This document shows positions 1-5,932 of a stretch of 9,847 bases of DNA, piece by piece. The notes under the pieces were generated by a model that did not search any database, was not told the origin of the DNA, and saw only the letters and a program-made list of their open reading frames with translations. A program made the translations under genes and the position numbers. Within the stretch, counting starts at the first letter, position 1; each line of letters starts with the position of its first letter. The DNA is taken from assembly GCA_023423795.1 (NCBI GenBank), contig JAFAEX010000044.1, positions 1 to 9,847 of the forward strand, read 5' to 3'. The DNA comes from Chloroflexota bacterium. Its GTDB lineage: Bacteria > Chloroflexota > Chloroflexia > Thermomicrobiales > UBA6265.

Positions 1-77
1 ATCCCGAGCCCGTCGAGGGATCTCGTATCCGAGTCGAGAAGTCGAGGAACGACGAGATCCCTCGACGGGCTCGGGAT
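1..77. repeat. Intergenic palindromic repeat, copy 1
   Basis: Two 26-bp arms (1-26 and 52-77) are perfect reverse complements separated by 25 bp. Each arm begins ATCCCGAGC and contains GTCGAGGGATCTCGT. Related copies lie at 3722-3815 and 9773-9847. It is non-coding and lies downstream of the permease operon, so its transcript would form a long hairpin that could end or stabilise the mRNA. The left edge is cut by the window boundary; other copies continue outward as GTC/GAC. No transposase is nearby. It resembles REP-like or MITE-like dispersed repeats. Confidence 0.9.
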
Positions 78-212
78 GACGACGAGGTGCGGGCTGACGC
101 GTCGATGGGCATCGTCTTGTCCTGAAACGAGCATTCATCGGCGGCGTCAGCCGAACATCTGGCCCCGCCCGCGAATCGAAGCAGGCCGGCGGTTGGGGAC
201 CATGCAGCGGCC

Positions 213-1118
213 TCATCGCCGGCGCCCCGAGGCGGCGGCGTCCCCGAGCAGGTTGAGCCCCAGCACCGCCAGCGCGACCGCGCCGCCGGGGATGGCCGAC
301 ACCCACCACGCCACGAACAGCGTCTCGCGCCCGTCAGCGGCCATCCCGCCCCAGGTGATGATGTCGCCGCCGACTCCGAGCCCGAGGAACGAGAGCGCCG
401 CTTCGTAGAGGATCATGGCCGAGACCTGTTGCGAGGCGAGCACCGCCACGACGGAGACCAGGTGTGGCGCGACGTGCCGCGCCACCAGCGCCAGCGGCGA
501 CGCGCCGAGCGACGCGGCGGCCTCCACCCACACGGCGGATTTCAGCGCCCGCGCCTGCACGCGGACCACCCGCGCATAGGCCACCCAGCCGGTGACGACC
601 AGAGTCAGCAGGACCGTCGCCAGCCCGTTGCCGAGGGTGGCCGTCGCCGCGATGGCGATGACGACGAACGGCAGCGTGCCCTGCACGTCGGTCAGCCAGC
701 CGGCGACGGCATCGACCGTACCCGGCAGCCAGCCCGCGAGGACGCCGATCGCGACGCCGACGACGCCTGCCCCAAGCGTCGCGGCAACCCCGACCAGCAG
801 GGACACGCGCGCCCCGGCAGCCAGCCGCGCCAGGATGTCGCGCCCGAGCGCGTCGGTGCCGAGCGGGTGCGTCCAACTCCCACCGAACCCGACCGGTGGC
901 CGGAGGCGCGCCAGCAAGTCCTGCTTCGCCGGGTCGATCCCGACGAGGACCGGCCCGAGCAGCGCGAACAGGACCAGCGCCGCCACGATCGCGCCGCCGA
1001 GCAGGACCGACGGCGCGGGCAGCCGTCGCCGCCGGCGGTCCGGCCGCGGCGCGCGCTCGGCGCGGATCGGGATCGCCGCCGCCCGCCGTGTCGTCGGTTC
1101 GGCCAGCGCCGTGCCCAT
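213..1118 (-). CDS. ABC transporter permease, DppC/OppC family
   Basis: Inner-membrane permease of a peptide/nickel-type (Dpp/Opp) ABC importer, 301 aa. The N-terminus is a basic cytoplasmic stretch (about residues 10-33), followed by the first membrane helix (about 37-60). The family signature HPLGTDALGRDILAR lies at 84-98. The remaining helices form the binding-protein-dependent transport domain, whose EAA coupling loop (EAAASLGAS, 199-207) precedes the conserved ALSFLGLG (241-248) and NLLGD (289-293). Length is usual for the family, but the C-terminal tail after NLLGD is short and arginine-rich, without the usual LRDxLDPR. The ATG shares one base with the stop of the upstream permease gene (TGATG), so the two are translationally coupled and share the FMN-riboswitch leader. 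No ATPase or binding-protein gene follows before the window ends. The substrate cannot be read from the sequence; the riboswitch hints at a flavin-related compound. Confidence 0.93.
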   Translation of the reverse strand: MGTALAEPTTRRAAAIPIRAERAPRPDRRRRRLPAPSVLLGGAIVAALVLFALLGPVLVGIDPAKQDLLARLRPPVGFGGSWTHPLGTDALGRDILARLAAGARVSLLVGVAATLGAGVVGVAIGVLAGWLPGTVDAVAGWLTDVQGTLPFVVIAIAATATLGNGLATVLLTLVVTGWVAYARVVRVQARALKSAVWVEAAASLGASPLALVARHVAPHLVSVVAVLASQQVSAMILYEAALSFLGLGVGGDIITWGGMAADGRETLFVAWWVSAIPGGAVALAVLGLNLLGDAAASGRRR

Positions 1119-2044
1119 CAGGCCACGCCTCCCGGCCGCAAGCGCGGGTCGAGCCAGCAGGACGCCACCTCGACCGCGAGGTTGGTGGCGACCAGCAGCA
1201 CCGCGACGACGGCGACGAAGGCCTCGATCACCGGTAGGTCGCGGTCGGCGGCGGCGGACAGGGCCAGCGACCCGATGCCCGGCCAGGCGAACACGGATTC
1301 GACGACGGCCGCGCCGCTGAGCAGGAACGCGGCCTGGAACCCGATGAAGGCGAGCACCGGCAGCAGCGCGTTTCGCAACACGTGACCGGTTAGCACGCGT
1401 CCTTCGGCCAGCCCTTTCGAGCGGGCGGTGCGCACCCAGTCCTCCCCGAGCGCGCCGACGACGCCGGCGCGGACGAGGCGCATCGTGGTCGCGAAGGGGA
1501 ACGCGGCCAGCGTCAGCACCGGCAGCACCGCCGAAGCCGGGCCGGCGAACCCTGACGACGGCAACCAGCGGAGATGCACGGCGAAGGCGAGGATGAGCAG
1601 GCTGCCGAGCCAGAACTGCGGCATCGCCTGCCCGAGCATGGCGACGCCGCGAGCCAGCGCATCGAGGGTACTGCCGGGGCGTGCGCCCGCCGCCAACCCG
1701 AGCGCGGTCCCGGCCAGCGCGGCCAGCGCGGTCGCCCCGCCGGCCAGCAGCAGCGTCGCCGGCAATCGCTCCAGCACGGCGACCAGCGCGGGCCTCCCTT
1801 GCCGCCACGATTCGCCGAAGTCGCCGCGCGCGGCCCGCGTCACGAACGAGACGTACTGCTCCGGCAGCGGGCGGTCGAGGCCGTAGGCGCGGGCGAGCGC
1901 GGCGCGGTCTTCGGGCGCGCTTCCCGGCGGCGTCAGCCCGTCGATCGGGTCGCCGGCGCCGTGGACGAGCAGGAACACGAGCGTGGCCGCTCCGAGCAGC
2001 ACCGCACCCGCGTAGAGGATTCGACCAGCAAACCAGCGCAGCAT
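1118..2044 (-). CDS. ABC transporter permease, DppB/OppB family
   Basis: Partner permease of the same importer, 308 aa. It has the typical DppB/OppB start, an N-terminal helix (about 5-28), then a periplasmic segment containing RAALARAYGLDRPLPEQYV (47-65) and GDFGESW (74-80). Further helices lie near 98-120, 135-157, 170-190, 225-247 and 275-297. The EAA-type loop WVRTARSKGL (203-212) would contact an ATPase. PGIG (255-258) and a C-terminal LDPRLRPG (298-305) are also typical. The ATG at 2044 was chosen because it gives the standard N-terminus and follows a weak GGGA ribosome-binding site; longer frames would run into the terminator and riboswitch. It is first in the operon, with a leader of about 310 nt that carries an FMN riboswitch and terminator. 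Dpp-type permeases move peptides, nickel or other small solutes; flavin transport by this family is not something I know to be established. Confidence 0.93.
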   Translation of the reverse strand: MLRWFAGRILYAGAVLLGAATLVFLLVHGAGDPIDGLTPPGSAPEDRAALARAYGLDRPLPEQYVSFVTRAARGDFGESWRQGRPALVAVLERLPATLLLAGGATALAALAGTALGLAAGARPGSTLDALARGVAMLGQAMPQFWLGSLLILAFAVHLRWLPSSGFAGPASAVLPVLTLAAFPFATTMRLVRAGVVGALGEDWVRTARSKGLAEGRVLTGHVLRNALLPVLAFIGFQAAFLLSGAAVVESVFAWPGIGSLALSAAADRDLPVIEAFVAVVAVLLVATNLAVEVASCWLDPRLRPGGVA

Positions 2045-2119
2045 GGATCGTCCCGGTGCGCCGCCGCGAGCGCGACGGCGAGCGAACGCCGACGACCGGC
2101 GGGGCGCTCGTTCGGGCGG

Positions 2120-2154
2120 AACGAAAACGACCCGGGCCGGGAGGCCACGGGTCG
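2120..2154 (-). terminator. Intrinsic terminator in the riboswitch leader
   Basis: Read on the minus strand, CGACCCG (2154-2148) pairs with CGGGTCG (2134-2128). Inside it, after one bulged base, GGCC pairs with GGCC around a TCCC loop. The hairpin is followed directly by TTTTCGTT (2127-2120). A strong GC stem plus T tract is the intrinsic-terminator pattern. It lies 55 nt after the FMN aptamer and 75 nt before the first permease ATG, so it is the likely expression platform, ending transcription when FMN is bound. Confidence 0.85.
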
Positions 2155-2155
2155 C

Positions 2156-2162
2156 GAAGGCG
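2156..2162 (-). promoter_or_regulatory. Possible antiterminator strand (P1 competitor)
   Basis: The minus-strand heptamer CGCCTTC lies one base upstream of the terminator stem and repeats the 5' strand of aptamer stem P1 (GCCTTC, 2352-2347). It can pair perfectly with GAAGGCG at the aptamer's 3' end (2215-2209). The two pairings exclude each other, as expected for a switch. The heptamer itself does not overlap the terminator stem, so how it would block the terminator is unclear. This is inference from base pairing only. Confidence 0.5.
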
Positions 2163-2209
2163 GTGTTCGGAGGCAACGCCAACCGAGGCGGTCGATGCCG
2201 CCCTGGTGC

Positions 2210-2352
2210 GCCTTCTCCCATCCGGACTGTACCGTCGGCCCCGGAATCTCACCGGATCGTGCCAGCGCGTCGTCGCGCGCCGGCTCGCGGGCTATACCGC
2301 CGGTCAGGACTTGGCCGGGCGTCGCTCGCCGGCCTCACCTCACCCCGAAGGC
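2210..2352 (-). promoter_or_regulatory. FMN riboswitch (RFN element)
   Basis: The minus strand carries the conserved RFN blocks in order: CTTCGGGG, then GACCGGCGGTATAGCCCGCG followed by AGCC, then CCGGTGAGATTCCGG and GGCCGACGGTACAGTC, then CGGATGGGAGAAGG. The closing stem P1 is GCCTTC/GAAGGC. A variable stem (GGCGCGCG/CGCGCTGGC region, about 2283-2259) replaces the usual variable arm. The P2 loop, normally short and conserved (TGAAATT-like), carries an extra GC hairpin of 22 nt (2313-2334). FMN binding normally switches off riboflavin synthesis or uptake genes. Here the element sits between a promoter and an intrinsic terminator, in the leader of two Dpp/Opp-type permease genes. Confidence 0.96.
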
Positions 2353-2362
2353 TCCATCGCAA

Positions 2363-2391
2363 AGCATAGGAGCGCCGGGGCGAGCCGTCAA
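2363..2391 (-). promoter_or_regulatory. Sigma-70-type promoter of the riboswitch operon
   Basis: On the minus strand, TTGACG (2391-2386) and TATGCT (2368-2363) are separated by exactly 17 bp. Transcription would start near 2356, a few bases before aptamer stem P1 at 2352. The fit to the consensus, the ideal spacing and the position immediately ahead of the riboswitch support it. It lies in the 84-bp gap after the preceding zinc-ribbon/TPR gene, so the permeases form their own transcription unit. Confidence 0.8.
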
Positions 2392-2436
2392 TCACCGCAA
2401 AGCGCCGGACCGAGCCAAGTTCCCAGCGGAGCCATA

Positions 2437-3603
2437 CTACCGATGCTGGTCGGCGTCGTCGCGGCCGGCGGGCAGCCACGGCGCCCGCAGCAGCGCGCCG
2501 CGCCGCGCCCGGCGGTCGATGGCCGAGCCGCGCCCGAGCAGCCACGGGTTCTGGCGGGCCATCGCCTCCCCCTGCCGCTCGGTGGCGACGTATTCCAGCG
2601 CGGCGAGCATGGTCTCCAGCGGCGGGTCGCCGCGAAAGAGCGCGGCCGGTTTCGCGCGGATGCGGGCGACCAGATCCCAGTGCGGCGCCGCGCGGCGCCG
2701 CAGCCTCCGGCGGCCGAACAGCAGGGTCGCGACGGGCGCGGCAACCGTGCCAAGAAGCGGCACCACGCTCAGCAGCAACCACTCGTCGTTCGCGGCGATC
2801 AGGACGGAAAAGGCGAGGCAGGCGACGGCCGCCACGAATACTGCCGCCGCGTACTGAAACGCCCGCTGGCGATCGGACACGGGCGGGTACACCAGCCACG
2901 ACCAGCGCGGCGGCGACAGCAGCACGTCCTGCTCCTCCCGTAGCGTTTCGAGGATTGCGGGGCGGGCGCGATCCGGCGCGATGGCGGCGGCTTCCCGCCA
3001 GACTCGGAATGCGTCCAGCCACTCGTCGCGGGAGGCCAGCGCCTGCGCGTGCGCCACCAGCATGTCGGCAACGATCGGCGCGTTTTTGCCGCCGCCCCGC
3101 GCCAACACCGATCGCGCAGCGTCCAACGCGTCCCGCAACTCGTTGCGTGCGAGCAGCAATCGGGTCTTCAGCAGCAGCGCTTCGGGCAGGTCGGGCTGGA
3201 GCGCCAACGCCCGGTCGAGGTGCCGCCAGGCGTCGCGTTCCGCGCCGCGCCGGCCAGCGGTCGCGAGGTCGGCCAGCAAGGAGGCGCGTTCGGCGAGCAG
3301 CAACGGGTTGTTCGGCTCCGCGTCGATTGCGAGGGCCAATTCGCGGTCGGCTTGGTCGATCTTGCCGAGGTTGGCCAGCGCGATCGCATGCGCGCGGCGG
3401 GCCAAAGCGTCGCCGGGATCGTCTGTCAACCGGCGCCGGAACTCCGCGGCCTGTTCCCGGACGAGGGTTTCGTCGAGTTTCGCGCCGTCCTCGTGCAGCG
3501 CATGAACGGTGATGAGCGCGCGCGCGCCGCAGGCCGGGCACCGTGCCGCGCCGAGGGTTGCCTCGGCGTCGCAGACGGGGCAGCGGTTCGGCGGTTCGGT
3601 CAT
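2437..3603 (-). CDS. Zinc-ribbon, TPR-like protein with two membrane helices, function unknown
   Basis: I do not recognise a named family for this 388-aa protein. It opens with a zinc-ribbon motif, C8-P-V-C11 and C22-P-A-C25, so a Zn ion is probably bound. Residues about 43-210 are helical repeats typical of tetratricopeptide (TPR) domains, with segments such as NPLLLAERASLLADL and repeated A-L-x-x-x-P units, which usually bind partner proteins. Two hydrophobic helices follow (about 248-270 and 275-297), then an arginine-rich stretch (298-304) and a soluble tail. Both ends are therefore probably cytoplasmic, with a short hairpin through the membrane. The ATG at 3603 is preferred over an upstream one at 3714 because the zinc ribbon begins just after it and a GGAA element precedes it; the extra upstream residues look like non-coding translation. 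It is transcribed separately from the permeases downstream. Confidence 0.85.
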   Translation of the reverse strand: MTEPPNRCPVCDAEATLGAARCPACGARALITVHALHEDGAKLDETLVREQAAEFRRRLTDDPGDALARRAHAIALANLGKIDQADRELALAIDAEPNNPLLLAERASLLADLATAGRRGAERDAWRHLDRALALQPDLPEALLLKTRLLLARNELRDALDAARSVLARGGGKNAPIVADMLVAHAQALASRDEWLDAFRVWREAAAIAPDRARPAILETLREEQDVLLSPPRWSWLVYPPVSDRQRAFQYAAAVFVAAVACLAFSVLIAANDEWLLLSVVPLLGTVAAPVATLLFGRRRLRRRAAPHWDLVARIRAKPAALFRGDPPLETMLAALEYVATERQGEAMARQNPWLLGRGSAIDRRARRGALLRAPWLPAGRDDADQHR

Positions 3604-3721
3604 GGCGCTTCCGGTCTGCGCGGCGACCGTGAGAATCGGCGTACGCTCGAAGAGGGTTGGCTTCGGGCTCGGGAATCCGCGGCCCTGCCCGGCATCCCGA
3701 GCCCATCCCGGCATCCGAGCG

Positions 3722-3815
3722 CCCTCCCGTCATCCCGATCCTGTCGAGGGATCTCGTTCTTGTTCGCAATGAGAGAAGGACGATATCCCTCGACAGGTTC
3801 GGGATGACGGGAGGG
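3722..3815. repeat. Intergenic palindromic repeat, copy 2 (extended)
   Basis: Arms at 3722-3757 and 3780-3815 are 36 bp each and differ at two positions; the loop is 22 bp. The core 26 bp matches copies 1 and 3, and the arms extend outward by CCCTCCCGTC/GACGGGAGGG. Extra short CATCCCG or CGGGATG fragments occur on both sides (3682-3720 and 3820-3830), like decayed partial copies. It lies between two minus-strand genes, downstream of the FGD-like gene, where the RNA hairpin could act as a transcript end or stabiliser. Confidence 0.9.
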
Positions 3816-3827
3816 GTAGCCGGGATG

Positions 3828-3863
3828 ACGGACGGGACGCTCAGAGCGACGGGCGGGACGCTC
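3828..3863. repeat. Short direct repeat pair
   Basis: Two 15-bp copies of ACGGRCGGGACGCTC (3828-3842 and 3849-3863) differ at one base and are offset by 21 bp, in the non-coding gap before the stop of the FGD-like gene. A third partial unit (GGGACAACGGGCG) follows. It is probably slipped or decayed repeat sequence; no function is apparent. Confidence 0.6.
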
Positions 3864-3891
3864 GGGACAACGGGCGCGAACCCTGCTCTGT

Positions 3892-4890
3892 CTACACCTT
3901 GCCGTTCGGCCAGCGCAGGTTCGGGATGACCTTCGTGCCGTAGGCGTCGATGAACGCCTCCTGGGTGCGGGCCACGTTGTGGATGTAGATCTCGTTGAAC
4001 CCGATGTCGATGAAGTGCTGCAGGTAGGCCACGTGCTCATCGAGGTCCGGGGTCAGCAGCACGCGGTTCTTGTAGTGCTCCGGGCGGACCAGCTTGGCCA
4101 TCGCCTCGAAGTCCTCCGGCTCGCGGATGTCCGCCTTCGGGAAGGCCATGCCGCCGTTCGGCCATTCCTTGACCGCGTTGGCGGTCGCCTCTTCCAGCGT
4201 GTCGGCGAACGAGATCTTGACCTGGAGCATCTTCGGCATGGTCGCCGGGTCCTTGCCCGCCTCCCGTGCGCCGTTCTCGAAGCGCTCCATCAGCATCTTG
4301 AGCTTCTCGTCGGCCGCGCCGACGGTGATGATGCCGTCGGTGAACTTGCCGGTGCGCCCGGCCATGATCGGGCCGGAGGTGGCGACGTAGATGGGCGGCG
4401 GCGCCGGCGGCAGCGTGTAGATGCGGGCGCTTTCCACGTTGAAGTGGGCGCCCCGGTGCTTGATCTTCTTGCCGGTGAACAGCTTCTGGATGATCTCGAT
4501 CGACTCCATCAGCCGCTCGAGGCGGACGGGCGCTTCCGGCCAGTATTCGCCGGTGATGTGCTCGTTCAGCGCCTCGCCGGCCCCGAGTCCGAGGTAGAAG
4601 CGGCCGGGGTACATCGCTTCCAGCGTGGCCGCCGCCTGCGCCAGCACCGCCGGATGGTAGCGGTAGCCGGGCGGCGTGACGCCGGTGCCGAAGCGCAGGG
4701 AGGTCGTCGCCCCGAGCGCGCCCATCCACGACCAGACGAAGGCGGAATGCCCCTGCGAGGGCACCCACGGATGGAAGTGGTCCGAGGCCATGACGGACGA
4801 AAACCCGTTGGCTTCGGCCCGCTGGCTGTAGGCGAGCAGATCCGTCGGGTGGAACTGCTCGAACGATGCCGCGTATCCGACGACGCCCAT
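3892..4890 (-). CDS. LLM-class F420-dependent oxidoreductase, FGD-like
   Basis: A 332-aa luciferase-like TIM-barrel enzyme of the F420-dependent glucose-6-phosphate dehydrogenase (FGD) group. Compared from memory with Mycobacterium FGD1, it keeps the active-site Asp-His (D37-H38, FGD1 H40), W42 (W44) and the catalytic Glu in GAGEALNE (E106, FGD1 E109). Of three FGD1 phosphate-binding residues, K259 and R283 have equivalents (K252, R276), but K198 falls on alanine (about A192-A193) and S73 is glycine (G70). It is therefore certainly FGD-like, but glucose 6-phosphate as substrate is uncertain; secondary alcohols or other sugars are alternatives. The ATG at 4890 follows AGGGAGG with a 9-nt spacer, a strong ribosome-binding site. 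It lies downstream of the F420 synthesis genes on the same strand, 126 bp after cofE, and probably uses the cofactor they make. Soluble, cytoplasmic. Confidence 0.9.
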   Translation of the reverse strand: MGVVGYAASFEQFHPTDLLAYSQRAEANGFSSVMASDHFHPWVPSQGHSAFVWSWMGALGATTSLRFGTGVTPPGYRYHPAVLAQAAATLEAMYPGRFYLGLGAGEALNEHITGEYWPEAPVRLERLMESIEIIQKLFTGKKIKHRGAHFNVESARIYTLPPAPPPIYVATSGPIMAGRTGKFTDGIITVGAADEKLKMLMERFENGAREAGKDPATMPKMLQVKISFADTLEEATANAVKEWPNGGMAFPKADIREPEDFEAMAKLVRPEHYKNRVLLTPDLDEHVAYLQHFIDIGFNEIYIHNVARTQEAFIDAYGTKVIPNLRWPNGKV

Positions 4891-4911
4891 GTTGGGGTAC
4901 CTCCCTCTCCT

Positions 4912-4946
4912 GAGACGACAGACGATAGACGTGAGACGTGAGACGT
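4912..4946. repeat. Heptanucleotide tandem repeat
   Basis: Five consecutive 7-bp units fit NAGACGW (GAGACGA, CAGACGA, TAGACGT, GAGACGT, GAGACGT). They lie in the 5' region of the FGD-like gene, just upstream of its ribosome-binding site. Such an array can change length by slippage. Any effect on expression is speculative. Confidence 0.85.
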
Positions 4947-5009
4947 CAGGCGGTTGGCTTCGGCCGCGCTCCGGCACGCCGACTCTTGGCGCAGGTGCGG
5001 GGCCATCGC

Positions 5010-5025
5010 TTCCGGCTCACCGGAA
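5010..5025. repeat. Small hairpin spanning the cofE stop codon
   Basis: TTCCGG (5010-5015) and CCGGAA (5020-5025) form a perfect 6-bp stem with a 4-base loop that contains the cofE TGA (5019-5017). No T tract follows on the minus strand, so it is not a standard intrinsic terminator. It may be incidental or may protect the message 3' end. Confidence 0.45.
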
Positions 5026-5787
5026 CATGTCCCGGGCCGGATCGAGGACGAGGTTACGGCCGGTACCGTGCGCGGCCGGGATCGACGGTTCGTAGCCGCG
5101 CACCAGCACGACCGGACGGGCGGCGAGTTTGTGCATCACCAATTCGGACGCGGCAGCGATCTCGTCGGCCACCGCCAGCACGGTGATGTGCAATTCGTAG
5201 CCCGCCGCGTCGTGGTGGCCGCGGTAGTCGAGGAGCGGCGCGAGACCGGCTACCCCGATCGCGAAGTTCACGATGCCGGCCCGCCATGGGCGGCCCCACG
5301 AGTCGGTGATGACGACGCCGGGCGCGTCCCCGTCCGCAAGTCCGAAGCGGGCCATCAGCGCCGAACGCAACGCCGCCGCCGATCCGTCGGGATCGACCGG
5401 CAGCAGGCAGACGGTGTCGGCGTCCACGTTCGAGGCATCCACCCCGGCGTTCGCGCAGACGAACCCGTGCGGGGTTTCGCAGATCAGCACCCCCCTGTCC
5501 ATGCGGACGATGCGTTTGCTTTCGCGCAGCACGACCTCGACCTGCCGCGCGTCCTTGCCGAACCGGGCGGCGAACTGCGCCGCGAACGCGGACGGCTCGA
5601 CGGTCCGCAGATCGACGAGGCGGCCTTCGGCCTTGGAGACGACCTTGTGGGTGACGACCAGAACGTCGCCGGGCAGGAGCGATTGCCCGGAGCGCTCGAT
5701 CGCGTTCCCGACCAGCGCCGCGACGTCGTCTCCCGGCCGCACCTCGGGAATGCCGTCGAGCCCGATCAGGCGCACCTCGGCGGTCAT
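5017..5787 (-). CDS. cofE: Coenzyme F420-0:L-glutamate ligase (CofE)
   Basis: Catalyses GTP-dependent addition of L-glutamate residues to F420-0, the last stage of coenzyme F420 synthesis, in the cytoplasm. The 256-aa protein shows the CofE signatures in order: GDVLVVTHKVVSKAEGR (40-56), the NAGVDASN block (113-120), LPVDPDGSA (129-137), the metal/nucleotide region ITDSWGRPWRAGIVNFAIG (160-178), and ADEIAAASELVMHK (207-220). Its length matches the single-domain archaeal-type enzyme. It lacks the C-terminal nitroreductase-like domain that mycobacterial FbiB uses to reduce dehydro-F420-0. The ATG at 5787 follows a GGGGGAA ribosome-binding site. It follows cofC, but a 145-bp gap with a perfect inverted repeat separates them, unlike the overlapping genes upstream. 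Confidence 0.95.
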   Translation of the reverse strand: MTAEVRLIGLDGIPEVRPGDDVAALVGNAIERSGQSLLPGDVLVVTHKVVSKAEGRLVDLRTVEPSAFAAQFAARFGKDARQVEVVLRESKRIVRMDRGVLICETPHGFVCANAGVDASNVDADTVCLLPVDPDGSAAALRSALMARFGLADGDAPGVVITDSWGRPWRAGIVNFAIGVAGLAPLLDYRGHHDAAGYELHITVLAVADEIAAASELVMHKLAARPVVLVRGYEPSIPAAHGTGRNLVLDPARDMFR

Positions 5788-5830
5788 CGGATTCCCCCGC
5801 ACCCGGTCGGCCAATACGTCGCGCCCATTC

Positions 5831-5906
5831 GTCGCAGGGGAGGGACCTGTGCCCTCCCTCGTCGGCGCTCGTGGTCGAAGGGGGGCACAGGTCCCTCCCC
5901 TGCGAC
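5831..5906. repeat. 24-bp perfect inverted repeat between cofC and cofE
   Basis: Arms GTCGCAGGGGAGGGACCTGT plus GCCC (5831-5854) and their exact reverse complement (5883-5906) flank a 28-bp centre. It is unrelated in sequence to the GTCGAGGGATCTCGT palindromes. It lies inside an otherwise tightly packed operon, so its RNA hairpin could attenuate or segment the transcript between cofC and cofE. No T tract follows it. It is probably a second dispersed palindrome family, although only one copy is in the window. Confidence 0.92.
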
Positions 5907-5932
5907 GCGGGTTGGCAGGCACGATTTCACAC

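Noticed and set aside
76..408. Plus-strand 110-codon reading frame beside repeat copy 1
   Set aside because: It starts inside the repeat, overlaps the DppC-type gene antisense, and has no ribosome-binding site or domain.
213..2044. Nickel transporter assignment (NikBC)
   Set aside because: Dpp, Opp and Nik permeases cannot be told apart by these motifs; there is no nickel riboswitch, NikR site or hydrogenase/urease gene, and the leader senses FMN.
1574..2857. Long plus-strand reading frame through the riboswitch region
   Set aside because: It is antisense to the DppB-type gene, the FMN aptamer and the TPR gene, and shows no recognisable domain.
5010..5025. Intrinsic terminator after cofE
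   Set aside because: The 6-bp stem is real, but no T tract follows on the minus strand.
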